A DNA stretch of 64,000 nt. It comes from Zhihengliuella halotolerans (GTDB lineage Bacteria; Actinomycetota; Actinomycetes; Actinomycetales; Micrococcaceae). The stretch is from contig NZ_SHLA01000001.1 of the NCBI RefSeq assembly GCF_004217565.1, positions 1,240,001 through 1,304,000 on the forward strand, read 5' to 3'. Both the position numbers and the translations under genes were made by a program. Numbering within the stretch: the stretch's first letter is position 1; the number at the start of each line of letters is the position of its first letter. Shown one piece after another: positions 9,204 through 17,191 of this stretch. Under the pieces are notes generated by a model. That model searched no databases, was not told where the DNA came from, and saw only the letters and a list, made by a program, of their open reading frames with translations.

Positions 9204-9905
9204 TCAGGCTCGCGCGGAATCCGCGGAGTCGGGGTTGAGCAGGCGCCAGCTCGAGGCGGCGGCCTCCTGCTCGGCCTCCTTCTTCGACGGGCCGGAGCCC
9301 GAGCCATACGAGGTGCCGCCGATCGTCAGGGTGGCGACGAAGACACGCGCGTGGTCGGGCCCGGAGCCCTCGACGACGTACTGGATCTGGCCCAGCTTGC
9401 GGGCCGCGGCGACCTCTTGGATCGCGGTCTTCCAGTCGGTGCCGGCGCCAAGCGTCTCGACCTCTTCGATCAGAGGCGCGATGAGGCGCAGCACCATCGC
9501 CTTGGCCGTCTCGATGCCGAGGCTGAGGAACGTGGCGCCGATGAGCGCCTCGGTGGTGTCCGCGAGGATCGAGGACTTGTCCGCCCCGTTGGTGAGCTTC
9601 TCACCCTGACCGAGGTAGACGAACTGGCCCAACTCGAGATCGCGGGCGACGCGGGCCAGGGCCCGGGTGCTCACGACGGCGGCCCGACGCTTGGCGAGGT
9701 CTCCCTCGGGCAGATCGGGGTAGCGCTCGTACAGGTACTCGGTCACGGTGAATCCCAGCACCGAGTCGCCGAGGAACTCAAGGCGCTCGTTGGTGGGGAT
9801 GCCGCCGTGCTCGTACGCGTAGGAGCGGTGCGTGAGGGCAAGACGAAGCGTCTCGGAGTCGATGTCGACTCCGAGACGCTTCAACAGGTCTTCTGATGCT
9901 GGCAT
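9204..9905 (-). CDS. rnc: Ribonuclease III
   Basis: Double-strand-specific endoribonuclease for rRNA maturation and mRNA turnover. The RNase III signature [11 protein letters not shown], with metal-binding Glu and Asp, lies near residues 42-52, and a second catalytic acidic pair in DTTEALIGA near 120. Residues 160-225 form a double-stranded RNA-binding domain ending [18 protein letters not shown]. Length 233 is normal for the family. ATG start at 9905, nine bases after rpmF. The yceD-rpmF-rnc-mutM order is a standard actinobacterial ribosome and repair operon. Confidence 0.96.
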   Translation of the reverse strand: MPASEDLLKRLGVDIDSETLRLALTHRSYAYEHGGIPTNERLEFLGDSVLGFTVTEYLYERYPDLPEGDLAKRRAAVVSTRALARVARDLELGQFVYLGQGEKLTNGADKSSILADTTEALIGATFLSLGIETAKAMVLRLIAPLIEEVETLGAGTDWKTAIQEVAAARKLGQIQYVVEGSGPDHARVFVATLTIGGTSYGSGSGPSKKEAEQEAAASSWRLLNPDSADSARA

Positions 9906-9914
9906 CAGACGTAT

Positions 9915-10118
9915 TTAGACGTCTGCTACCTTGCGGCCCTTGTACTCAAGGAACAGCTCGGTGCCGGCAGAATCGGTCACGACCTTGGCCTGGTGCGGCA
10001 GGCTGTAGGTCACGCGGCCGTTCTCGACGGTCTTGACCAGGTTCGGCGCAGTGGCCTTCCACTGGGAACGGCGTGCGCGGGTATTGGCGCGAGACATTTT
10101 CCGCTTCGGAACAGCCAC
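9915..10118 (-). CDS. rpmF: 50S ribosomal protein L32
   Basis: Small basic ribosomal protein of 67 residues. [20 protein letters not shown] is the textbook L32 N-terminus. The zinc-binding cysteine pairs found in many L32 proteins are absent, so this is the C-minus (zinc-independent) form. It starts with ATG at 10118, two bases after the YceD-family stop, so translation is probably coupled. Confidence 0.97.
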   Translation of the reverse strand: MAVPKRKMSRANTRARRSQWKATAPNLVKTVENGRVTYSLPHQAKVVTDSAGTELFLEYKGRKVADV

Positions 10119-10120
10119 GG

Positions 10121-10681
10121 CTAACTCTCTTCTCTCTCGACTGAATTCTTACTCTGATCCGCCGTGTCGGCGGTGGTGCCAAGCAGCCCGCCAAGGGCTG
10201 CCCAGCGAGGATCAAGGACCTCGTGTTGGTGGTCCGGATCCTCATCAAGGCGTATCCCACATTCAGGGCAGAGGCCTTCACAGTCTTCCCGGCACACCGG
10301 CTGGAACGGCAGTGCGGTCACCACAGCGTTCCGCAGCAATGGCTCCAAGTCGACGAAATCGTCCTGGACCATGTACTGCTCTGCTTCTTCATCCTCCGAC
10401 GCCTTGGCGGCGTCGTAGTAGAAAAGCTCTTGAAAGTCGGCCGTCAGCTCGTACTCAATGGGCTCCAGGCACCGTCCGCATTCGCCGTTGATCTCGACGA
10501 ACGCCTCTCCGGTGACCAGAACACCTTCGTGTACGGCCTCGAAACGCAGCTCGAGATCGACTTCCGATCCCTCTGCCGCGCCGATCAGTGCCACACCCAG
10601 CTCCGCTGGTGCGGCGATCGTGTCCTCGACCGTCCTCATACTCCCCGGGCTGCGCCCGAGGTCCTTGACCGAGAAGGTCAA
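10121..10681 (-). CDS. YceD-family (DUF177) protein
   Basis: Member of the YceD/DUF177 family, almost always found just upstream of rpmF and implicated in 23S rRNA or ribosome metabolism. The diagnostic cysteines are present: [12 protein letters not shown] mid-protein and [13 protein letters not shown] in the C-terminal third, a likely metal site. The only conventional in-frame start is the TTG at 10681, used for these coordinates (186 residues), but it has no well-placed ribosome binding site. The residues encoded just upstream (RSSPL before TFSVKDLGR) also look like the conserved family N-terminus, so translation probably begins further upstream at an ATC codon at 10738 (see separate entry), giving about 205 residues. 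Confidence 0.9.
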   Translation of the reverse strand: MTFSVKDLGRSPGSMRTVEDTIAAPAELGVALIGAAEGSEVDLELRFEAVHEGVLVTGEAFVEINGECGRCLEPIEYELTADFQELFYYDAAKASEDEEAEQYMVQDDFVDLEPLLRNAVVTALPFQPVCREDCEGLCPECGIRLDEDPDHQHEVLDPRWAALGGLLGTTADTADQSKNSVEREES

Positions 10682-10735
10682 CGGCGAGCTGCGATCGACT
10701 CCGTGTGACGACGGGTGATCATTTCGCGTGTCGCT

Positions 10736-10748
10736 GATGAGAACTCCT
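10736..10748 (-). promoter_or_regulatory. Ribosome binding site and probable ATC start codon of the YceD-family gene
   Basis: On the minus strand AGGAG (10744-10748) is followed after five bases by ATC (10736-10738), in frame with the YceD coding region. The frame is open from a stop at about 10783 down to the gene, and no ATG, GTG or TTG occurs in it before the TTG at 10681. The placement of this strong site points to initiation at a non-canonical codon. A sequencing error is the main alternative. Confidence 0.5.
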
Positions 10749-10770
10749 GTAGAACATAGACCGACATTAC

Positions 10771-10799
10771 ATCTTAGCCGCTATCGGCCTGCGGCCCAA
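10771..10799 (-). promoter_or_regulatory. Candidate promoter of the yceD-rpmF-rnc-mutM operon
   Basis: Reading the minus strand, TTGGGC (-35, 10794-10799) and TAAGAT (-10, 10771-10776) are separated by 17 bases, a good housekeeping-sigma arrangement. It predicts a transcript start near 10764, about 25 bases before the proposed ATC start. Confidence 0.45.
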
Positions 10800-10887
10800 A
10801 CCGGGCCGACACGGCGCGTCGGGCTCCAGCCATTCTTTCACGGCCGGCGGCGGGCACGCGCGCTGCAACGGCACGGCACCATGTGAG

Positions 10888-11784
10888 CTACAGCTCCTTT
10901 GCGAACTCCTTGAGCCACGGCTTCAGGCCGGAACCGAGGTCCTCGCGCGCGCAGGCCAGTTCGACGACGGCCTTGAGGTAGCTGAGCTTGTCGCCGGTGT
11001 CGTAGCGCCGCCCGGTGAACTTCACCGCGTAGACCCCTCCGCCGGGGGTCGTGTCCTGCGCCAAGGTCTCGAGAGCGTCGGTGAGCTGAATCTCCCCGCC
11101 GCGGCCGGGACCGGTCTGCTCGAGGACCTCGAAGACCTTCGGCGAGAGCACGTAGCGGCCGATGATCGCGAGGTTCGACGGCGCGTCCTCTGGGGCCGGC
11201 TTCTCGACGAGCCCGTTGACCTTGACGTAGTCCTCACCATCGATCTCCGTGACGTCGGCGCAGCCATACGCGCTGATCGACTCGGGCTCGACCTCCATCA
11301 GGGCGACGACAGAGCCGCCCGTGGCGATCTGGACCTTCATCATCTCCTCGAGCAGCGACTCCTGCTCGCCGATCAGGTCGTCGCCGAGCAGAACCGCGAA
11401 GGCCTCGTCGCCGACGTGGCGCTTGGCGCAGAGCACGGCGTGGCCGAGACCCTGCGGGTCGATCTGGCGCACGAAGTGGATGTCGCCGAGCGCGGTAGCC
11501 TCGTTCACGAGGGCCAGCTTCTCGTCGTCTCCCTTGGCCGCGAGAGACGCCTCAAGACCGGGAACCCGGTCGAAGTGATCCTCGAGTGCTCGCTTGGACC
11601 GGCCCGTGATCATCAGGACGTCCTGCAGCCCCGCCCGCACGGCCTCGGCCACGACGTACTGGATCGCGGGGCGGTCGACGACCGGCAGCATCTCCTTCGG
11701 CATCGCCTTGGTCGCTGGCAGGAAGCGTGTTCCGAGTCCTGCCGCGGGGATGACGGCCTTGGTAATCTGTCGGTTTTCGGTCAT
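10888..11784 (-). CDS. galU: UTP-glucose-1-phosphate uridylyltransferase
   Basis: Makes UDP-glucose from UTP and glucose-1-phosphate, a likely sugar-nucleotide supplier for the surface-glycan genes in this window. The nucleotide-binding N-terminus reads KAVIPAAGLGTRFLPATKAM followed by PKEMLPVVDRPAIQYVV, the GalU signature. FAVLLGDDLI and VNGLVEKP are further family blocks. Length 298 is typical. ATG at 11784 with GGAAGG nine bases upstream. The frame stays open upstream into coaD territory, but that extension is an out-of-frame reading of coaD and is not coding. It is 68 bases downstream of coaD on the same strand. Confidence 0.95.
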   Translation of the reverse strand: MTENRQITKAVIPAAGLGTRFLPATKAMPKEMLPVVDRPAIQYVVAEAVRAGLQDVLMITGRSKRALEDHFDRVPGLEASLAAKGDDEKLALVNEATALGDIHFVRQIDPQGLGHAVLCAKRHVGDEAFAVLLGDDLIGEQESLLEEMMKVQIATGGSVVALMEVEPESISAYGCADVTEIDGEDYVKVNGLVEKPAPEDAPSNLAIIGRYVLSPKVFEVLEQTGPGRGGEIQLTDALETLAQDTTPGGGVYAVKFTGRRYDTGDKLSYLKAVVELACAREDLGSGLKPWLKEFAKEL

Positions 11785-11852
11785 TCTGCGTGTCCTTCCG
11801 TCTACTGCGTGAATCGTTGCGTCGCGGGGGCCGCCTGGCCCCGTCGTGAAGT

Positions 11853-12326
11853 TCAGTGGGTTGAGTTCAAGCGGTTCAGCACGGCCCGCGGAACATAGTC
11901 CGAGATGTCCCCGCCCAGGGAGTGGACTTCCTTGATGAGCGTCGAGGAGACGTGAGTGTACTGGTTGTCGGCCAGCAGGAACACCGTTTCCACGCCCGTC
12001 AGGTGCCGGTTCATGGCGGCCATAGGGGCCTCGTACTGGTAGTCCGTGACGTTCCGCAGGCCCTTGACAATGGCGTTGGCCCCGGCATCGCGGCAGAACT
12101 CGGCCAGCAGCCCGTCGCCCATCGGCTTGACGCTGATCCCGGCGAGCGAGGAGAGCGTCTGCTGCGCGATCTCGATGCGCTCCGACTCCGCGAAACGATA
12201 CGTCTTCGCGTAGTTCGTCGACACGGCCACGATGACCTCGTCGAAGAGCGCCGTGGCGCGCGCGATGATCTCGATGTGGCCTTTGTGGATCGGGTCGAAG
12301 GACCCGGGACAGACTGCGCGTCTCAT
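11853..12326 (-). CDS. coaD: Phosphopantetheine adenylyltransferase
   Basis: Fourth step of coenzyme A synthesis, adenylating 4'-phosphopantetheine. The nucleotidyltransferase motif is PGSFDPIHKGHIEII (HxGH at about residues 17-20), and the second conserved block is THVSSTLIKEV near 128. The 157-residue length matches CoaD. ATG at 12326. The beta-propeller gene ends 11 bases upstream on the same strand, an unusual neighbour, as coaD normally follows rsmD directly in this lineage. Confidence 0.96.
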   Translation of the reverse strand: MRRAVCPGSFDPIHKGHIEIIARATALFDEVIVAVSTNYAKTYRFAESERIEIAQQTLSSLAGISVKPMGDGLLAEFCRDAGANAIVKGLRNVTDYQYEAPMAAMNRHLTGVETVFLLADNQYTHVSSTLIKEVHSLGGDISDYVPRAVLNRLNSTH

Positions 12327-12337
12327 AACTGAAGAAT

Positions 12338-14485
12338 CTACCCGAGATTCGTTGCGGACGTGTTGCCCGACACCCAGCGGTACAGGCGCGCACCGCGGCT
12401 GTAGTACAGGTCGCCGCCCGGACTCCGGTGCAGATTCGTGCCTTCGGCCAGGAGCTCGTGCGCGAGGGTCGCCTTGTCGACGCGGAAGACCTCCCCGCCG
12501 GCGCAGCCCACGAGGTGGTCGCCTCCGTCGTGCAGCTGCCGCCCCGTGACGTACCCGCCCGTGTCGCGGCCGATTCTGTACCGGCGCACGAGCATGATCG
12601 TCATCGTGACCGGGTCGAGCTGGAAGAGCGTGTTGCGCGTCCACCCCCAGACCAGCCCGGAGGCGTCGGTGGCGAGCGCGGAGACGTTGGGCTCCCCCGG
12701 CACCGCGACCGTGCTGGCGACGACCTCGCGCGAGACGAGGTCGAGTTTGAGCACGCGGCCGTCCTCCTCGCTCGGGGCGGCGCCGAGGCCCGCGGCGGAG
12801 CCGGTGCCGACGAGAATCACGCGGTCAGACTCGAACGGCGCCAGGCACAGCGGAGACTGGCCCGGCACGAGCCCGCGGAACGTGCGCTGGCGTTCGAAGT
12901 CCGGGCTGACGACAACCACCGCCCCGTCGATCTGCCCGTAGTCCGGGGTCGTCGCGACGACGAGGCGCGTGCGCAGGTCGAGGATGTCCACCGGGCGGTC
13001 CTGGTCCTGGTCCGGTGCCAGGACGACGACGTCGCCGTCAGCCTCCTCACCGGAGGTCCCAGCGGTCGGACCGTCCGCACCGTCGCGCAGCCGCCGCAGC
13101 CGCGCACCCGGGTAGGAGCCGACGACGACGTCCCCGCCGGACGTGCCGAAGCTCTCGACCTGGCCGCTCGAGGCCAGATGGGTGAATTCGGCGCCGCCAG
13201 GTGCGAAGTCCGCGGCGAGGTCACCGCCGTCGTACCGGGCGACGCGGTCGATGGTCGCCATCGCGGAGGCGAGGACGCCGCCGTCCGGTGTTGCGCCCAC
13301 GGAACGGATCAGGAGGGCGCCGGGTGCGACGTCGCCGTCGACCAGTTCCGTCTCCGCCGATCGCGGGTTCCAGAGGTGCATTCGTCCGGAGGCGTTGGTC
13401 GTGACGAGCACGCGGTCCCCCGCGGCGTTGGGGACCCAACCGTGGCCGCGGAACGCCGAGACCGAGTGGTCGGGACGGGCGGGTTCCTCCATTCGCGTCG
13501 GGTCGAGGTGGCGCAGCTCCTGGTCGAGCCCGGCGTAGTAGAACCCGGCGCTCTCGTCGCGGGCGTAGGAGACGGCGAGCCCGGGGGCGGCGTCGTCGAG
13601 GGTGAGGACCCACTCGTCCTTGTTCAGGTCCCGCACGTAGAGCCGGTTCTCGGGGTCTACCCGGGCGCAGAGGTGACCGCTCCAGTAGGCCAGGTCGTAG
13701 ACGAAGGAGCGCACGTCCCCGCCGGCGGCGGGTGGCAGGTCGATGCGCTGTGGCTCGCCGCCGTCGAGCGAGAACTCGTAGATCGCCGGGTCGTTGGTGC
13801 CGGTCCCGACGAAGACCTTCGCCCCCGCGCGGGCGAGGCCGATCGAGTAGGCGTTGCCGGAACCGAACGGGCCGAAGGAGGCCCACGTGTCGGTGGCGGG
13901 CGTGTAACGGTAGACGAGGCCGTCGCCGTAGGAGGTCATGAGGAACCCGCCGTCGCCGTCGGGGATGGCCCGCTCGAAGAAGGGGCCGTCATCGGGGACG
14001 TTGTCCACCGAGCGGTGGGTCAGCGTCGCGAGGTCGACGACGTAAACGCGCCCGTCGGTGGTGCCGACGACGCCCGTGTGCGTCGCGGCGTCGATCGCGA
14101 GGGCCCACGCGGCGGCCCGCCGCTCGTCGTCGTCGCCTAGGGGCAGATCGGCCAGGCGCTGCCCGTCGGCGACGCGGACGACGCTGAGGCGTCCGGGGCT
14201 GCCGCTGGCCACCATGAGGGCCACCCCGGTGCCGTCGGGCAGGGGACCGAAAGCGCCGACCGGGACCAGGACGCGGTGCAGCGGCTCGCCAAGCAGGACC
14301 TCGCCCGTGAACCGCGGGGGCACAGGCTCCACGGGGACCGGCTGCGGGGCCGCCCCGGGGCCTGAGGCTGGCTCGGGCGCCAGCGTCAGCAGGGCCGACG
14401 TCGCGGCGGTCGCCACGGCGGCGGACAACACCCGTCGGCGGCTGGGAAGGCGGCCCGCGGCGGGCGCTGTGTGCAACTCGTTCAT
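12338..14485 (-). CDS. Tat-exported beta-propeller repeat protein of unknown function
   Basis: A 715-residue protein with a twin-arginine signal (SRRRVLSAAVATAATSALL, residues 14-32) followed by a proline-rich linker. The rest is irregular ~45-residue repeats with beta-propeller character: strand-rich blocks ending in phrases such as GVALMVASGSPGRLSVVRV, GTTDGRVYVVDLAT, GSYPGARLRRL and GCAGGEVFRVDKATLAHEL, probably two seven-bladed propellers. No catalytic motif is recognisable. The gene sits between rsmD and coaD, where a conserved operon is normally uninterrupted. ATG at 14485, diverging from an aminotransferase gene. It shares the SYPGAR motif and repeat style with the truncated gene at 63006-64000. 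It may be a glycan-binding or scaffold protein, but that is a guess. Confidence 0.75.
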   Translation of the reverse strand: MNELHTAPAAGRLPSRRRVLSAAVATAATSALLTLAPEPASGPGAAPQPVPVEPVPPRFTGEVLLGEPLHRVLVPVGAFGPLPDGTGVALMVASGSPGRLSVVRVADGQRLADLPLGDDDERRAAAWALAIDAATHTGVVGTTDGRVYVVDLATLTHRSVDNVPDDGPFFERAIPDGDGGFLMTSYGDGLVYRYTPATDTWASFGPFGSGNAYSIGLARAGAKVFVGTGTNDPAIYEFSLDGGEPQRIDLPPAAGGDVRSFVYDLAYWSGHLCARVDPENRLYVRDLNKDEWVLTLDDAAPGLAVSYARDESAGFYYAGLDQELRHLDPTRMEEPARPDHSVSAFRGHGWVPNAAGDRVLVTTNASGRMHLWNPRSAETELVDGDVAPGALLIRSVGATPDGGVLASAMATIDRVARYDGGDLAADFAPGGAEFTHLASSGQVESFGTSGGDVVVGSYPGARLRRLRDGADGPTAGTSGEEADGDVVVLAPDQDQDRPVDILDLRTRLVVATTPDYGQIDGAVVVVSPDFERQRTFRGLVPGQSPLCLAPFESDRVILVGTGSAAGLGAAPSEEDGRVLKLDLVSREVVASTVAVPGEPNVSALATDASGLVWGWTRNTLFQLDPVTMTIMLVRRYRIGRDTGGYVTGRQLHDGGDHLVGCAGGEVFRVDKATLAHELLAEGTNLHRSPGGDLYYSRGARLYRWVSGNTSATNLG

Positions 14486-14573
14486 ACCGTGCCTAAGCTT
14501 CTCACGTAGCGCATCGCCCGAACCCGTCGGGCGCGCGCCGCTTGCCTGACCGTTGACTGAGAAGGAATGCCCC

Positions 14574-15812
14574 GTGACCCAGCAGAGCCTCCCGCACACC
14601 CCGGCACCGTGGCGGCGGGCGGCCGCCGGTGCAAACCTGCTCGGCGCCGACGGTGTAAGCAAGCCAACGGTCTTCGAGGAGCTCACCGCACTCGCCAACC
14701 AGCACGGCGCGATCAACCTGGGGCAGGGTTTTCCGGACACGGACGGCCCGGAGCACTTGAAGGAGATCGCCGCGGGCTCCATCCGGGCCGGGTTCGACGA
14801 CGGCGGGCTCAACCAGTACGCCCCGGGCCTCGGGCTGCCCGCGCTGCGCGCGGCGATCGCCGAGCACCAGCGGCGGTTCTACGGCCACGATCTCGACCCG
14901 GCCCGGAATGTCCTGGTCACCACGGGCGCCACGGAGGGCATCGCCGCGGCGATCATGGCCCTCGTCTCCCCCGGCGAGCGGGTCGTCACGCTTTCCCCGT
15001 TCTACGACTCGTACGCGGCCATGATCGGCCTCGCCGGGGCCGAGCACGTCACGGTGCCGCTGACCTGGCCGGATTTCGCGCCCGACGACGCCGACCTCGA
15101 CGCCGCAATCGCACCCGGCACGCGACTCGTGGTCCTGAACACCCCGCACAACCCGACGGGCACCGCCCTCTCCCGCGCCACGCTCGAGCGCATCGTGGCC
15201 CGCGCGGGCGAGGTCGGCGCGCTGATCCTCAGCGACGAGGTGTACGAGCACCTCGTGTTCGACGGTCCCCACCTGCCCGTCGCCTCGATTCCCGGCGCCG
15301 CCGAGCGCACGCTCACCCTCGGCTCGGCCGGCAAGACGTTCTCGCTCACGGGCTGGAAGGTCGGCTGGGCGACGGGCCCGGCTGACCTCGTCACGGCCGT
15401 CCGGTCGGTCAAGCAGTTCCTCACCTACTCCTCCGGCGGGCCCTTCCAGGCCGCGGTCGCCGAGGGCCTGCGCTACGACGACTCGTTCTTCCGCGCCCAG
15501 GCGGAGCGCCTGAAGGCCGGCCGCGACGTGCTCGTCACGGCTCTGCGCGCCGCCGGCCTGCAGGTCTCGACCCCCGCGGCCGGATACTTCGCCATCGCGG
15601 ACGTCGCACCGCTCGGTTTCAACGACGCCGCCGCCCTCGCCTACCGCCTGCCCGCCGAACTCGGGGTCGGTGCCATTCCGGTCAGCGCGTTCGTCCGCCC
15701 GCACGAGGCAGACCGCTACAAGTCGCTGCTGCGGTTCGCGTTCTGCAAACGGGAGCCCGTCCTGAACGACGCCGCCGCCCGCCTGCTGCGCCTGCCGGAG
15801 CTGGCCACGTGA
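14574..15812 (+). CDS. PLP-dependent class I/II aminotransferase
   Basis: Fold-type I aminotransferase of 412 residues. VFEELTALANQHGAINLGQGFPD, VLVTTGATEGIAAAI, NTPHNPTGTALS (the PLP-phosphate and substrate region) and TLGSAGKTFSLTGWKVGW (the Schiff-base Lys) are all present. This pattern is shared by methionine/kynurenine-type aminotransferases and actinobacterial DapC-like succinyl-diaminopimelate aminotransferases, and the sequence alone does not separate them. I chose GTG at 14574 because GAAGGAA lies seven bases upstream; an upstream TTG at 14553 has no such site. It overlaps the next gene by four bases (GTGA). Confidence 0.9.
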   Translation: MTQQSLPHTPAPWRRAAAGANLLGADGVSKPTVFEELTALANQHGAINLGQGFPDTDGPEHLKEIAAGSIRAGFDDGGLNQYAPGLGLPALRAAIAEHQRRFYGHDLDPARNVLVTTGATEGIAAAIMALVSPGERVVTLSPFYDSYAAMIGLAGAEHVTVPLTWPDFAPDDADLDAAIAPGTRLVVLNTPHNPTGTALSRATLERIVARAGEVGALILSDEVYEHLVFDGPHLPVASIPGAAERTLTLGSAGKTFSLTGWKVGWATGPADLVTAVRSVKQFLTYSSGGPFQAAVAEGLRYDDSFFRAQAERLKAGRDVLVTALRAAGLQVSTPAAGYFAIADVAPLGFNDAAALAYRLPAELGVGAIPVSAFVRPHEADRYKSLLRFAFCKREPVLNDAAARLLRLPELAT

Positions 15813-16606
15813 AGGCGTCGATCTCCATGGCCTCCGGCACGGTCGCCCGCTTCGTGCCGGACCCGCTGGACGAGCGCTCGGTCATCCTGGAGGTCGACGG
15901 CGCCGAACAGTCGCACGTGCGCCTGGAGAAGCAGGAGGAGATCTTCTACGAGTACCTGCACCGGGCCGCGAACGTGATCGACGCGCACTTCGCGCCGGGG
16001 CGGCCGCTGCGGGCACTGCATCTGGGCGCCGGGGCGCTCACGCTGCCGCGCCGGCTCGCCGTGACCCGGCCGGGCAGTGAGCAGGTGGTCGTCGACATCG
16101 AGCGGGAGCTCATCGGCTTCGTCCTCAAGCACGTACCGCTGCCCGACGGCGCCCACGTTCACCAGGTCGTCGCGGACGCGCGCGAGCACGTGCAGGCCCT
16201 GCTCGAGGCGGGCGGGCCGCGGGAGCTCTTCGACGTCGTCGTCCTGGACATCTTCACCGGGCCGGATTCGCCGGAGCACCTGGCCGACGGCGGGTTCTAT
16301 CGCGAGATGGCGCGGTTGCTCGGCGGCGATGGCCTGCTGATCGTCAATCTGGGCGATGACGAGGGCATGCGTTTCGCGCGCGAGCAGCTGCGCGTGCTCC
16401 AGGGCGTCTTCGCGGACGTGCTCGCCACCGGCACCTCGGAGCTGTTCACGACCCGGTACGCCGGGAACATTGTCGCGGCCGCCGCGCGCACGCCGTTTCC
16501 GGGCTCGCTGTGCGAGGCCGTCACGGCCGCCGGCCCGCACCCGGGAACGACGCTGGCCGGGACGGACCTCGACGGATTCGCCGCTCAGTCCCCCGGCTCG
16601 GCGTAG
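15809..16606 (+). CDS. Spermidine-synthase-like (PABS) methyltransferase-fold protein
   Basis: A 265-residue Rossmann-fold protein like bacterial spermidine-synthase-related proteins. ALHLGAGALTLPRRLA is the nucleotide-binding loop, VVVDIERELIGFV the acidic strand end, and LFDVVVLDIFTGPDSPEHL resembles the catalytic Asp region of polyamine synthases. Actinobacterial members usually lack the full polyamine-binding set, so a polyamine role is only a possibility. GTG start at 15809 is coupled to the aminotransferase stop; an in-frame ATG lies 18 bases later. Its last 22 bases overlap the end of rsmD on the opposite strand. Confidence 0.8.
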   Translation: MKASISMASGTVARFVPDPLDERSVILEVDGAEQSHVRLEKQEEIFYEYLHRAANVIDAHFAPGRPLRALHLGAGALTLPRRLAVTRPGSEQVVVDIERELIGFVLKHVPLPDGAHVHQVVADAREHVQALLEAGGPRELFDVVVLDIFTGPDSPEHLADGGFYREMARLLGGDGLLIVNLGDDEGMRFAREQLRVLQGVFADVLATGTSELFTTRYAGNIVAAAARTPFPGSLCEAVTAAGPHPGTTLAGTDLDGFAAQSPGSA

Positions 16607-17151
16607 TGGATCCGGGTCTCCCCGTACTTCTTGTCCGAGATCGGGGCCAGCCCGGCGGGCCAGCTCGGCTCGGGTGAGCGGCTCGAGCGCTCGATGACGA
16701 CGACGGCGCCCGGGCGCAGCCGCCCGGCAATGACCTCGAGCACATGGGCCAGCTCGTCCTCCCCCATCGGGTAGGGCGGATCGAGGAAGACGAGGTCCCA
16801 CTCGCCGTCCACGCCCGAGAGGACGGCGGGAGCTTTGCCCTTGAGTACCCGGATGGCGTCGGGCCGGCCGATCGCCTTGCCGACCCGTTTGGCGTTGGTC
16901 TGCGAGACCTTGACGGCGGCAGTACCGGCGTCGACCAGCAGCGCCTGGTGCGCCCCACGGCTCATGGCCTCGAGCCCGAGCGCGCCGCTGCCGGCGAAGA
17001 GGTCCAGAACGCTGGCCCCGGCGAACGCGTCCCAGTGCTCGAGCCGGGAGAAGACGGACTCCTTGACCCGGTCGGTCGTGGGGCGGGTGGCGTCGCCGGC
17101 GACGTTGCTCAGCGTGAGGCCGCCGGCGGCGCCGGCGATGATGCGGCTCAT
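16585..17151 (-). CDS. rsmD: 16S rRNA (guanine966-N2)-methyltransferase
   Basis: Modifies G966 in 16S rRNA. MSRIIAGAAGG at the start, TRPTTDRVKESVFSRLEH, VLDLFAGSGALGLEAMSRGA (the SAM-binding motif) and LVFLDPPY (the catalytic N6/N2-methylase motif) identify it. Length 188 is normal. ATG at 17151, 40 bases after recG on the same strand. Its 3' end overlaps the convergent PABS gene. Confidence 0.95.
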   Translation of the reverse strand: MSRIIAGAAGGLTLSNVAGDATRPTTDRVKESVFSRLEHWDAFAGASVLDLFAGSGALGLEAMSRGAHQALLVDAGTAAVKVSQTNAKRVGKAIGRPDAIRVLKGKAPAVLSGVDGEWDLVFLDPPYPMGEDELAHVLEVIAGRLRPGAVVVIERSSRSPEPSWPAGLAPISDKKYGETRIHYAEPGD

Positions 17152-17191
17152 GGGGGTGTGACTCCTCGGTCGAAAGTGTGCGGCGCGGGGT

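Noticed and set aside
10792-10808. CGGCCC-n5-GGGCCG hairpin upstream of the YceD-family gene
   Set aside because: Only six base pairs, and it overlaps the better-supported -35 region.
11785-12393. N-terminal extension of galU upstream of 11784
   Set aside because: The extension is coaD read out of frame; GalU similarity and a ribosome site begin at 11784.
12428-14140. 570-codon plus-strand frame
   Set aside because: Antisense shadow of the beta-propeller gene caused by very high GC.
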